Shown here one piece after another: positions 17,213 to 25,693 of a stretch of 64,000 nucleotides of DNA. A program made the position numbers and the translations under genes. This DNA is from Clostridium puniceum (GTDB lineage: Bacteria; Bacillota; Clostridia; Clostridiales; Clostridiaceae), in assembly GCF_002006345.1 (NCBI RefSeq), contig NZ_LZZM01000223.1, positions 53,286 to 117,285 of the forward strand. The letters are read 5' to 3'. The notes beneath the pieces were generated by a model. That model was not told the DNA's origin, did not search any database, and worked only from the letters and a program-made list of their open reading frames with translations. Each line of letters starts with the position of its first letter. Positions within the stretch are counted from its first letter, which is position 1.

Positions 17213-17989
17213 ATGTCATCGTTATTAAGTAAAACTAGAATGTTAAATAAGATTCTGCAGAAGTCTGGTACAGAACCTGTAGCATTCCAAGATATATGCA
17301 CATTATTAAGTCAAGTTCTTGAATGCAATGCATACATAATAAGTAGAAAAGGTAAAGTGCTTGGATATACCTTTGGTACAGAATTCGAATGTGAAGCTAT
17401 GGAGAAAAAAGTAATAGAGGATAAGAAATTTCCAGAAGACTATAACAAGACACTTCTGGCTGTTAACGATACTTTGGCTAACAGTCCCAATGAAGGTAGA
17501 TGTGTATTCCAGGAAATTGGCAAATGTAAAAAAGTAGATAAGCTATCAACAATAGTTCCTATTATAGGGAGTAGAGAAAGAATAGGAACACTGATTTTAG
17601 CTAGATTTGGGAATCCTTTTACAGATGAAGATTTAGTATTAGTAGAATATAGTGCAACTATTGTAGGTATGGAAATGCTTAGAGCTATGCAAGATGAAAT
17701 TGCAGAAGAAACAAGAAAAAAAGCAGTTGTTCAATTAGCAATAGGAACTCTATCTTATTCTGAACTTGAGGCTGTTGAACATATATTTGAAGAGTTAAAT
17801 GGAAATGAAGGATTGTTAGTAGCTTCCAAAATAGCAGATAAAGTAGGAATAACTAGAAGTGTTATAGTAAATGCACTACGAAAGTTTGAAAGTGCTGGAG
17901 TCATTGAATCTAGATCTCTAGGGATGAAGGGGACTTATATTAGAATATTAAATGAAAAATTGATTGAAGAATTAAAGAAGATTAAATAA
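17213..17989 (+). CDS. codY: Global transcriptional repressor CodY
   Basis: CodY senses branched-chain amino acids and GTP and represses nutrient-uptake, sporulation and, in clostridia, virulence or solvent genes. The N-terminal GAF domain (about 1-155) begins LLSKTRMLNKILQKSG. The C-terminal winged helix-turn-helix contains SKIADKVGITRSVIVNALRK and AGVIESRSLGMKGTYI, diagnostic of CodY. The 258-residue length is normal. AAGGAGG lies 9 bases before ATG. It has its own promoter with a Spo0A-like box and its own terminator. Confidence 0.97.
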   Translation: MSSLLSKTRMLNKILQKSGTEPVAFQDICTLLSQVLECNAYIISRKGKVLGYTFGTEFECEAMEKKVIEDKKFPEDYNKTLLAVNDTLANSPNEGRCVFQEIGKCKKVDKLSTIVPIIGSRERIGTLILARFGNPFTDEDLVLVEYSATIVGMEMLRAMQDEIAEETRKKAVVQLAIGTLSYSELEAVEHIFEELNGNEGLLVASKIADKVGITRSVIVNALRKFESAGVIESRSLGMKGTYIRILNEKLIEELKKIK

Positions 17990-17996
17990 TTTAAGT

Positions 17997-18034
17997 GGCT
18001 ATAGGAAAAAAAATCAACCTATGGCTGTTTTTTA
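17997..18034 (+). terminator. Intrinsic terminator of codY
   Basis: GCTATAGG (17998-18005) pairs with CCTATGGC (18018-18025, one G-U), followed by GTTTTTT. Confidence 0.75.
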
Positions 18035-18139
18035 TTATTATGTATAAAATTTGATTCTTTTGATAAAACTTTAAAGTAAATAAGTTAGGTATTCAGTAGA
18101 ATTTTTCGATTAATTTATGTTTAATTTTTTAAAAATTTG

Positions 18140-18168
18140 TTGATACATTAAACACCTTATGATATACT
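18140..18168 (+). promoter_or_regulatory. Sigma-A promoter for rpsB
   Basis: TTGATA (18140-18145), 17-base spacer, TATACT (18163-18168). The start would be near 18175, giving a leader of about 105 bases. Confidence 0.8.
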
Positions 18169-18187
18169 ACTTAAGGAAATAAATACA

Positions 18188-18255
18188 CACACTATCCAAT
18201 TTATAGACTTGGTGCTCTTCAATGGAAGAGCAATTTATAAGCAAAAGATAGTGGA
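18188..18255 (+). promoter_or_regulatory. Structured rpsB leader
   Basis: An outer stem CACTATC (18190-18196) with GATAGTG (18247-18253) encloses a hairpin GCTCTTC (18214-18220) with GAAGAGC (18225-18231). The outer stem ends just before GGAGG at 18253-18257, and a second site AAGGAGG lies closer to the ATG. This could be an S2 autoregulatory site; the function is inferred from position only. Confidence 0.5.
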
Positions 18256-18279
18256 GGTAAAAACCAAGGAGGTAACAAA

Positions 18280-18981
18280 ATGTCAGTAATATCAATGAAA
18301 CAATTATTAGAAGCAGGTGTGCATTTCGGACACCAAACAAGAAGATGGAACCCTAAGATGGCTCCTTATATCTTCACAGAAAGAAACGGAATCTATATTA
18401 TAGATCTTCAAAAAACAGTAAAGAAAGCAGAAGAAGCTTATAACTTCATCAAACAAGTATCAGAAGAAGGAAAAGATATACTTTTTGTTGGAACTAAGAA
18501 ACAAGCTCAAGAAGCTATTCAAGAAGAAGCTGTAAGAAGTAACATGCATTTCGTAAATAACAGATGGTTAGGTGGAATGTTAACAAACTTCTCAACTATT
18601 AAAGGTAGAATAAGAAAATTAGAACAAATCGAAAAAATGCAAGAAGATGGAACTTTTGATGTTCTTCCTAAGAAAGAAGTTATTAAACTTAAGGGAGAAA
18701 TGGAAAAGTTAGAAAAAAATCTTGGTGGTATCAGAAACTTAGATGCTGATAGAGTTGGAGCGATGTTCATCGTTGACCCAAGAAAAGAAAAAAATGCTAT
18801 CTTAGAAGCTAAGATTTTAGGAATACCAGTAGTTGCAATAGTAGATACTAACTGTGATCCTGAAGAAGTTGACTATGTAATTCCAGGAAATGACGATGCT
18901 ATTAGAGCTGTTAAATTAATAACTGCTAAAATGGCTGATGCTATCATGGAAGGAAGACAAGGCGAACAATTAGCTGAATAA
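18280..18981 (+). CDS. rpsB: 30S ribosomal protein S2
   Basis: The 233-residue protein starts MSVISMKQLLEAGVHFGHQTRRWNPKMAPYIF and contains NNRWLGGMLTNFSTIK and PRKEKNAILEAKILGIPVVA..DTNCDP, the S2 signatures. It has its own promoter, a structured leader and a terminator before tsf. Codon use is strongly optimised. Confidence 0.98.
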   Translation: MSVISMKQLLEAGVHFGHQTRRWNPKMAPYIFTERNGIYIIDLQKTVKKAEEAYNFIKQVSEEGKDILFVGTKKQAQEAIQEEAVRSNMHFVNNRWLGGMLTNFSTIKGRIRKLEQIEKMQEDGTFDVLPKKEVIKLKGEMEKLEKNLGGIRNLDADRVGAMFIVDPRKEKNAILEAKILGIPVVAIVDTNCDPEEVDYVIPGNDDAIRAVKLITAKMADAIMEGRQGEQLAE

Positions 18982-18989
18982 TTTATATA

Positions 18990-19026
18990 AAAAGGGTAAG
19001 TGGTTCACTTCAACTGCCCTTTTGTT
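18990..19026 (+). terminator. Terminator between rpsB and tsf
   Basis: AAAAGGG (18990-18996) pairs with CCCTTTT (19017-19023), with an inner AAGTG/CACTT hairpin. It would reduce tsf relative to rpsB. Confidence 0.65.
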
Positions 19027-19068
19027 GAATGTTAAGGATTACTTTATAATTGAGGAGGAATTTGAATA

Positions 19069-19986
19069 ATGGCAAATATAAGTGCACAATTAGTTAAAGA
19101 ACTAAGAGAAATGACTGGAGCTAAAATGATGGATTGCAAGAAAGCTTTAGTTGAAACAGAAGGAGATCTTGACAAAGCTGTTGAATTTTTAAGAGAAAAA
19201 GGTCTTGCAGATGCAGCTAAAAAATCTGGAAGAGTTGCAGCTGAAGGTGTAGTTAAGACATATATTGCAGCAGATAAGAAGACTGGAGCAGTTCTTGAAT
19301 TCAACTGTGAGACAGATTTCGTTGCGTTAAATGAAGAATTTGCTGGTTTCGCTGATAAGTTGGCTAAAATGGTAGCTGAAACTTCAGTTACTACAGTAGA
19401 AGAACTTCTTAATGAAAAATTTGAAGGAGATTCTACAACTTCAGAAAGCTTAAAAGCGTTAATAGCAAAACTTGGTGAAAACATGACAGTAAGAAGATTC
19501 ACTAAATTCTCAGTTGAAAAAGGAATAGTTAACAGCTATATCCATGGTGGCGGAAGAATTGGAGTTTTAGTAGAAGTTGCTTGTGAAAAAGATTCAGAAG
19601 TTCTTGATGAAGTTGCAAAAGAAGTTTGTATGCAAATTGCTGCAGCAAACCCGTTATTCTTAAGCAAAGATGATGTTGATACAGAATCTATGGAAAAAGA
19701 AAAAGAAATCTATAGAGTTCAAGCTTTAAATGAAGGAAAACCAGAAAATATCGTTGAAAAAATGGTAGTGGGAAGAATTCAAAAGTACTTTAAAGAAGTT
19801 TGTCTTTTAGAACAATTATGGGTTAAAGATGGTGATAAGTCAATCAACAAGTTCTTAGAAGAAAAATCTAAAGAGGTTGGTTCTCCAATTACAGTCACTA
19901 GATTCGTAAGATACGAAAGAGGAGAAGGAATTGAAGTTGAAAAAGTAGACTTTGCTGAAGAAGTTGCAAGACAAATGGGTAAATAG
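19069..19986 (+). CDS. tsf: Elongation factor Ts
   Basis: EF-Ts exchanges GDP for GTP on EF-Tu. The N-terminal UBA-like part has VKELREMTGAKMMDCKKALVE; the core has LEFNCETDFVALNEEF, and a C-terminal dimerisation region follows. The 305-residue length is normal. A strong GAGGAGG site precedes the ATG. It follows rpsB as in nearly all bacteria. Confidence 0.98.
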   Translation: MANISAQLVKELREMTGAKMMDCKKALVETEGDLDKAVEFLREKGLADAAKKSGRVAAEGVVKTYIAADKKTGAVLEFNCETDFVALNEEFAGFADKLAKMVAETSVTTVEELLNEKFEGDSTTSESLKALIAKLGENMTVRRFTKFSVEKGIVNSYIHGGGRIGVLVEVACEKDSEVLDEVAKEVCMQIAAANPLFLSKDDVDTESMEKEKEIYRVQALNEGKPENIVEKMVVGRIQKYFKEVCLLEQLWVKDGDKSINKFLEEKSKEVGSPITVTRFVRYERGEGIEVEKVDFAEEVARQMGK

Positions 19987-19997
19987 TTGAAGTCTAG

Positions 19998-20024
19998 AGA
20001 GAACACTTTGTGTTCTCTTTTTTT
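19998..20024 (+). terminator. Terminator of tsf
   Basis: AGAGAACAC (19998-20006) pairs with GTGTTCTCT (20010-20018), then seven T. Confidence 0.9.
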
Positions 20025-20072
20025 AGAGAATAAAGAAAATAAAGCCCTAAGATATTCAGGAGGTAAGAGTAA

Positions 20073-20786
20073 ATGGCAGATTGTAAATACAAGAGAGTAA
20101 TTTTAAAACTTTCAGGGGAAGCATTAGCTGGAGTTAGTGGATTTGGACTTGATTTTAATGTGGCTAAAAGAATAGCACTTGAAATTAAAGAATTAGTTGA
20201 CATGGGTGTTGAAGTTGGAACTGTTGTTGGTGGCGGAAACATATGGAGAGGAAGAAGTGGGGAAGGAATGGACAGAACCACTGCTGACTACATGGGAATG
20301 ATGGCAACTTGTATAAATGCACTAGCACTTCAAGATTCATTAGAACAAGTAGGTGTTAAAACAAGAGTGCAAACTGCTATAGAAATGAAAGAAATTGCAG
20401 AACCATTCATAAGAAGAAGAGCGATGAGACATTTAGAAAAAGGTAGAGTTGTTATATTTGCTGCAGGAACAGGAAATCCATATTTCTCAACAGATACGAC
20501 TGCTGCATTAAGAGCCGCTGAAATTGAAGCAGATGTAATTCTTTTAGCCAAAAAAGTTGATGGAGTTTATGATAAAGACCCTCATAAGTATGCAGATGCT
20601 AAAAAATATGATACACTATCATATATACAAGTGCTAGAACAAGGATTACAAGTGATGGATTCTACAGCAACTTCATTATGTATGGATAATGAAATTCCAA
20701 TTCTTGTATTTGGGTTAGATGAGCCAGGAAATATTAAAAAAGCAATGTATGGAGAAAGTATAGGTACATTAGTAACAAAGAAATAG
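20073..20786 (+). CDS. pyrH: UMP kinase
   Basis: UMP kinase phosphorylates UMP to UDP. It belongs to the amino-acid-kinase fold: KRVILKLSGEALAG at the start, VVGGGNIWRG (about residue 50), then AAGTGNPYFSTDTTAALRA and LAKKVDGVYDKDPHK. Length 237. AGGAGG lies 10 bases before ATG. frr starts 10 bases after the stop, so pyrH-frr is a unit. Confidence 0.97.
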   Translation: MADCKYKRVILKLSGEALAGVSGFGLDFNVAKRIALEIKELVDMGVEVGTVVGGGNIWRGRSGEGMDRTTADYMGMMATCINALALQDSLEQVGVKTRVQTAIEMKEIAEPFIRRRAMRHLEKGRVVIFAAGTGNPYFSTDTTAALRAAEIEADVILLAKKVDGVYDKDPHKYADAKKYDTLSYIQVLEQGLQVMDSTATSLCMDNEIPILVFGLDEPGNIKKAMYGESIGTLVTKK

Positions 20787-20796
20787 GAGGAGAATC

Positions 20797-21354
20797 ATGA
20801 TTAAGGAAATCATAAAAAATGCAGAAGACAAAATGAAAAAAACAATATCTGTATTAGAGTCAGATTTGTCAACAATGAAGGCAGGGAGAGCAAACCCAAC
20901 GATGCTTGATAGAATCCAAGTTGACTATTATGGAAGTATGTGTCCGCTTAGCCAAGTGGCAAATATTTCAGCACCAGAACCAAGAGTACTTATGATAACA
21001 CCATGGGAAAAACCTTTATTAAAAGAGATAGAAAAAGCTATCTTAAAATCAGACTTAGGGTTAAATCCTTCAAATGATGGTTCGATTATTAGATTAGTAG
21101 TACCAGAACTTACAGAAGAAACTAGAAAAGTTCTTGTTAAGAATGTAAAGAAAACAGGAGAAGAAGCTAAGGTTGCGGTAAGATCAATTAGAAAAACTGC
21201 TAATGATAAAATTAAAGCTTTAAAAAAGGATTCTGATTTATCGGAGGATCAAATAAAAAAAGCTGAAGATGAAATTCAAAAGAAGACTGATGCGGTAGTA
21301 AAGCAAATAGATACTGTAATTGCTGCAAAAGAAAAATCAGTTTTATCAGTTTAG
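20797..21354 (+). CDS. frr: Ribosome recycling factor
   Basis: RRF splits post-termination ribosomes together with EF-G. The 185-residue all-helical protein has STMKAGRANPTMLDRIQVDYYG and PWEKPLLKEIEKAI, followed by the long helix RSIRKTANDKIKALKKD, all typical. A GGAGG site precedes the ATG. A strong terminator follows directly. Confidence 0.98.
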   Translation: MIKEIIKNAEDKMKKTISVLESDLSTMKAGRANPTMLDRIQVDYYGSMCPLSQVANISAPEPRVLMITPWEKPLLKEIEKAILKSDLGLNPSNDGSIIRLVVPELTEETRKVLVKNVKKTGEEAKVAVRSIRKTANDKIKALKKDSDLSEDQIKKAEDEIQKKTDAVVKQIDTVIAAKEKSVLSV

Positions 21355-21360
21355 ATCTTA

Positions 21361-21388
21361 AAACCTGCTAAGAAAGCAGGTTTTTTTC
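21361..21388 (+). terminator. Intrinsic terminator of pyrH-frr
   Basis: AACCTGCT (21362-21369) pairs with AGCAGGTT (21375-21382), then TTTTT. Confidence 0.9.
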
Positions 21389-21717
21389 CTTAAGCAGGGA
21401 ATCAAAATCTTTGATTTGGTTTGAGCCGCTTATTCCGTGAATAAGCAGATAAGAGAGAACATAAATTTGGTATTTGGTATTTGAACTTGGCTAACAACTG
21501 AAGTAAGTTATATTTGCAGGATAATGATTTGGTGTGAATAGCTTATTCGGGAAGTATGGATGAAGATGAATAAATTTTTTTGTTTTATAGTAAATTATAA
21601 TAAAATAGAATCTATGACTTAGATTAAAAAATGATATAAAAAAAGCCAACGGCTTTCAATCTTAACTCTTCGCTGTTAATTTAAAACTGTTAATTGATAA
21701 AACTAGGGGGAGAAGTC
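21389..21717. other. frr-uppS gap with two hairpins, no gene
   Basis: GCTTATTC (21428-21435) pairs with GAATAAGC (21439-21446). Near 21470 the sequence TTTGGTATTTGGTATTTG is a short direct repeat. AAAGCC (21642-21647) pairs with GGCTTT (21651-21656) with A-runs on the left, so it reads as a weak terminator on the - strand although no - strand gene is to its right. I see no certain promoter. Confidence 0.45.
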
Positions 21718-22476
21718 ATGTTAAAAATATTTAGAACCAAAAAAGAACATAAAGAAGATTTTGAATTAGATATGGATAATATGCCCAATCATATAGCTAT
21801 AATCATGGATGGTAATGGAAGATGGGCGAAAGAACAAAGTTTGCCTAGAAGCATGGGGCATAAAGCTGGAATGGAGACCATTAGGTTGATTTTAAAAGAA
21901 GCTACTAGGCTTGGAATAAAGAATTTAACTTTATATGCTTTTTCAACTGAAAATTGGTCAAGACCTAAAGATGAAGTTGGAGCAATAATGAACCTTTTAG
22001 TCACTTATTTAAAGAAAGAATTAAGAGAATGTCATGAAAATGGAGTTAGAATGAATGTTTTAGGAGACACATCAAAGCTACCAGCAGAATGTCAGAAGGT
22101 TTTAAATGAAGCTATAGAAACTACTAAGAATAATATTAAGATAAACTTAAATTTTGCTTTAAACTATGGAGGAAGAGATGAAATAGTTAGGGCTATTAAG
22201 CTTATTAGTTCAGATATAAAAAACAATAAAATAAGTGAAGAGGAAATTAATGAAAAATTAGTAGAGAAATATTTATATACTAAAGGAATACCAGATCCAG
22301 ATTTAATTATTAGACCATCTGGAGAACAAAGACTTAGTAATTTCTTGTTATGGCAATGTGCTTATTCTGAATTTTGGTATTCTAATATAAATTGGCCAGA
22401 TTTTAAGGAAGTGGATTTAAAAAGAGCTATAGCGGATTATCAAAATAGAGATAGACGCTTTGGTAAAGTTAAATAG
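21718..22476 (+). CDS. uppS: Undecaprenyl diphosphate synthase
   Basis: This cis-prenyltransferase makes the C55 lipid carrier for peptidoglycan. Key segments are HIAIIMDGNGRWAKEQ (catalytic Asp), NLTLYAFSTENWSRP and DLIIRPSGEQRLSNFLLWQ. ATG 21718 is chosen because AGGGGGAGA lies 6-12 bases upstream and it gives 252 residues; an in-frame TTG at 21694 lacks support. cdsA follows 15 bases later. Confidence 0.95.
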   Translation: MLKIFRTKKEHKEDFELDMDNMPNHIAIIMDGNGRWAKEQSLPRSMGHKAGMETIRLILKEATRLGIKNLTLYAFSTENWSRPKDEVGAIMNLLVTYLKKELRECHENGVRMNVLGDTSKLPAECQKVLNEAIETTKNNIKINLNFALNYGGRDEIVRAIKLISSDIKNNKISEEEINEKLVEKYLYTKGIPDPDLIIRPSGEQRLSNFLLWQCAYSEFWYSNINWPDFKEVDLKRAIADYQNRDRRFGKVK

Positions 22477-22491
22477 AGGAGTGGTTAGATT

Positions 22492-23286
22492 TTGAAGTCT
22501 AATAATAGATATTTAGGTGCGGTGATGATTGCCCCATTTATAATATTCGTTTTTCTTGGAGGAATTTATCTTAAGGGATTTGTATTTGCATTATCTATAA
22601 TTGCACTTTGGGAGTTTTATAATGCAGTAAAAGAAAAGAATTTTAAACCAGTAAAAAGTGCAGGGTATATTCTTTTAATAATATATTATTTATTGAACCA
22701 TAATTTTGAATTAATGATGTATGTTCTTGTTGCAACAGTATTTTTGATGCTAATAATTCCAGTTATAAATTTGAAATATACTTTTATTGATATTTCATTA
22801 ACCCTATTAGGATTTATATATTGCGGAATTTTATTTGGATTCATATATGTAATTAATGCAAAACCAGCAGGAGAATTTTTGGTTTGGATTATATTTATTG
22901 GTTCATGGCTTTCGGATACAGCTGCTTTTTATAGTGGTAAGCTTTTTGGAAAACATAAACTTTCACCCAAAGTATCTCCTAAGAAAACCATAGAAGGTTC
23001 AATAGGTGGTCTTATAGGAGCAACAATTTTTACGGGTATTTATGGAATTATAGTTCAAAGATATATAAATATTATGCCGATATATAACTATTTCATAATA
23101 GGTGCTCTATGTGGAATATTTGGTCAACTAGGAGATTTAGTTGCATCTTCAATAAAAAGAAATGTGGGAATTAAAGATTATAGCAATTTAATTCCGGGTC
23201 ATGGAGGAATATTGGATAGGTTTGATAGTATAATATTTTCTGCAACAGTTATTTTTTATTATTTAACATTTATTATAAAAATCTAA
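22492..23286 (+). CDS. cdsA: Phosphatidate cytidylyltransferase
   Basis: CdsA makes CDP-diacylglycerol for phospholipids. This 264-residue polytopic membrane protein has the C-terminal family signature KRNVGIKDYSNLIPGHGGILDR and the preceding KLSPKVSPKKTIEGSIGG. It starts at TTG 22492 with a GAGGAG site; about seven hydrophobic spans follow. It is coupled to uppS, and a long terminator follows. Confidence 0.95.
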   Translation: MKSNNRYLGAVMIAPFIIFVFLGGIYLKGFVFALSIIALWEFYNAVKEKNFKPVKSAGYILLIIYYLLNHNFELMMYVLVATVFLMLIIPVINLKYTFIDISLTLLGFIYCGILFGFIYVINAKPAGEFLVWIIFIGSWLSDTAAFYSGKLFGKHKLSPKVSPKKTIEGSIGGLIGATIFTGIYGIIVQRYINIMPIYNYFIIGALCGIFGQLGDLVASSIKRNVGIKDYSNLIPGHGGILDRFDSIIFSATVIFYYLTFIIKI

Positions 23287-23320
23287 TATATTATTAAAAA
23301 GAACAAATTAAAATAAAGCT

Positions 23321-23374
23321 ATACCTATAGATTGAACACATGAAAAAGTGTTTGAATTTATAGGTATTTTTTTG
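23321..23374 (+). terminator. Intrinsic terminator of uppS-cdsA
   Basis: ATACCTATA (23321-23329) pairs with TATAGGTAT (23359-23367), with an inner GAACAC/GTGTTT stem, then seven T. Confidence 0.85.
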
Positions 23375-23500
23375 CATGTTATGAAAATTAATTAGACTTA
23401 TATATGCAAATTAAATTATAAAGTTTTTAATGTGAAAGTGTAAGCATATACTATAGAGTAAATCGTTTTTTTATTTTATACTTAAATACAAATTAGTGAG

Positions 23501-24469
23501 GTGAAAAATATCTTTAAAACATATAAAAAACTTTTTTCACTTTTATTTTCTCTTATATTTGCAGTAATAGGAACATTTCTAATAAAATATTATTTCGAAC
23601 CTTTTTTGTCCATAATTATAATGTTTATAATTTGTACGCCTATATATAAAATTATGCTTAAATCCAAAATACCAAATAAAATTGCGGGTGCTTTGAGTAT
23701 AATACTGGTTAATGTGATTATACTTTTAATTGGAATATATTTAGGAAGTGAAATTATAGATATTTTTAAAAGGGTATATTCACGAAATTTAGAGGTTATA
23801 AATAAATTTATTCAGGATATTTCTACTGCTATAAATATAGACTTTAAAGATTTTAAAATTGGGAAAAGTGTAGTTTCTATAATTAATGATCAAAATATAA
23901 GAAAAGGTGCAGTAAGTACAGGAGAAAGTATTTTAGCTTATTTTATAGGGAATATATGTACTTTTTTTGTATTAATAGATAAGAAAAAAATATTAGATTT
24001 GATTTCAAGGATATTTCCTAGTGAAATAATAATAAAATTTGGAGCACAAAAAGAAAATTTTATTCAAATGATTGTAATAGAAGGAATACTAGTATTAATT
24101 TCAACTTTAGAAATTGTTGTTGGTTTTATTATACTTAAGATACCTAATTCCTTTACATTAGCAGTAATATGTGGAATTTTAGATATTTTACCCTATGTTG
24201 GAACTATAATTGTATTTATTCCGATTATAATATACAATATTATAATGAAGAATTTTCTTTGCGCATTTGGATTAATATGTATATATATATTAGTGCAAGT
24301 AGTTAGAGAAATATTGGAGGCTAAATTTTTAGGGGATAAATTAAATATTCACCCACTTGTTATATTATTATCTATATATATTGGTGTGAAGGTTTTTGGG
24401 ATTTTAGGAATATTGGTTGGGCCAATGTATAGTATCGTAGCAAAAGAAATAATTTATAATACAGATTGA
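23501..24469 (+). CDS. AI-2E/PerM-family membrane protein (YtvI-like)
   Basis: This 322-residue integral membrane protein has about seven or eight hydrophobic spans. The C-terminal half carries the AI-2E family pattern: CGILDILPYVGTIIVFIP (about residue 228) and GDKLNIHPLVILLSIYIGVKVFGILGILVGP (about 275-305). Family members are secondary transporters or exporters; the substrate here is unknown. The start is uncertain: GTG 23501 lacks an upstream ribosome site, and the GAGGTG at 23498-23503 overlaps it. It lies just upstream of dxr after a terminator. Confidence 0.75.
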   Translation: MKNIFKTYKKLFSLLFSLIFAVIGTFLIKYYFEPFLSIIIMFIICTPIYKIMLKSKIPNKIAGALSIILVNVIILLIGIYLGSEIIDIFKRVYSRNLEVINKFIQDISTAINIDFKDFKIGKSVVSIINDQNIRKGAVSTGESILAYFIGNICTFFVLIDKKKILDLISRIFPSEIIIKFGAQKENFIQMIVIEGILVLISTLEIVVGFIILKIPNSFTLAVICGILDILPYVGTIIVFIPIIIYNIIMKNFLCAFGLICIYILVQVVREILEAKFLGDKLNIHPLVILLSIYIGVKVFGILGILVGPMYSIVAKEIIYNTD

Positions 24470-24513
24470 TTTATGATATGGCTAATTGATATTTGCTTTT
24501 AGGAGGAACAATG

Positions 24514-25689
24514 ATGAGAAAAATTTCTATACTAGGGGTCACAGGGTCTATAGGAACCCAAACCTTAGATGTAATTAGAAAATCAAATGGAGAATTAAAA
24601 TTAATAGGAGTAACTGCTAATACTTCTGTAAATAAAGTTATTGATATAATTGAGGAATTCAAACCTTCTTATGTAGCTATGATGGATTCTATAAGTGCTT
24701 TCGAAATAAAAAATTATTGTAGGGAACATAAGAAGTCAATTGAAGTTCTAGAAGGAATAGAAGGACTTAATAAAATAGCTTCTTTAGATGAAATTGACAT
24801 CGTATTGACATCTGTAGTTGGTATGATAGGATTGGAACCTACTATGAAAGCTATAGAAGCTAAAAAAGATATTGCTCTTGCTAATAAAGAAACTTTAGTT
24901 GTTGCAGGGGAAATTGTAATGAAGGCTGCTAAGGAAAATAATGTGAAGATACTTCCGGTAGATTCGGAGCATAGTGCTATTTTTCAAGCTTTAAGAGGAA
25001 ATTCTATAAATACTTTAAGAAAAGTAATATTAACAGCGTCAGGGGGGCCGTTTAGAGGGAAAACAATAAAGCAATTAGAGGAAATAAGAGTTGAAGATGC
25101 ATTAAAGCACCCTAAATGGAATATGGGAAGAAAGATTTCTATTGATTCAGCAACACTTATGAATAAAGGTCTTGAAGTAATAGAAGCACATTGGCTTTTT
25201 TGTTGTGATTATGACAACATACAAGTTGTGGTACATCCACAAAGTATTGTTCATTCTATGGTAGAATATACAGATGGAAGTATAATGGCACAGCTTGGAG
25301 CTCAAGATATGAGATTGCCAATACAATATGCTCTTAATTATGAACAAAGGGAAAATCTTATTGCAGATACAATAAATTTTTATGAAATATCGAAATTAAC
25401 TTTTGAAAAGCCAGATACAGATACTTTTAAAGCCTTAAAATTATCCTTTAGAGCAGGGAAAATAGGTGGACTTATGCCAACTATTTTAAATGGAGCTAAT
25501 GAAGCAGCAGTAGAGTTGTTTTTAAATAAGAAAATAAAATTCTTAGAAATTTCAAGAATAATAGAAAATTGTATGGATGTGTTTAAAGAAGAGGTTCATA
25601 AGGAATTAACAATAGCAAATATTATTGACTTAGATAAAAGGGTTAAAGAATATGTAATAAAAATACAGCAGTTTAAGGAGGAAAATTAA
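24514..25689 (+). CDS. dxr: 1-deoxy-D-xylulose 5-phosphate reductoisomerase
   Basis: Dxr converts DXP to MEP with NADPH in the non-mevalonate isoprenoid route. The NADPH motif GVTGSIGTQTLDVI is at the N-terminus. Metal and substrate residues lie in LPVDSEHSAIFQALRG and in LTASGGPFRG, followed by KWNMGRKISIDSATLMNKGLE. I chose ATG 24514, 7 bases after AGGAGG; ATG 24511 is an alternative. The 391-residue length is normal. rseP starts 4 bases after the stop, and ispG of the same pathway is close by. Confidence 0.95.
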   Translation: MRKISILGVTGSIGTQTLDVIRKSNGELKLIGVTANTSVNKVIDIIEEFKPSYVAMMDSISAFEIKNYCREHKKSIEVLEGIEGLNKIASLDEIDIVLTSVVGMIGLEPTMKAIEAKKDIALANKETLVVAGEIVMKAAKENNVKILPVDSEHSAIFQALRGNSINTLRKVILTASGGPFRGKTIKQLEEIRVEDALKHPKWNMGRKISIDSATLMNKGLEVIEAHWLFCCDYDNIQVVVHPQSIVHSMVEYTDGSIMAQLGAQDMRLPIQYALNYEQRENLIADTINFYEISKLTFEKPDTDTFKALKLSFRAGKIGGLMPTILNGANEAAVELFLNKKIKFLEISRIIENCMDVFKEEVHKELTIANIIDLDKRVKEYVIKIQQFKEEN

Positions 25690-25693
25690 AAAT

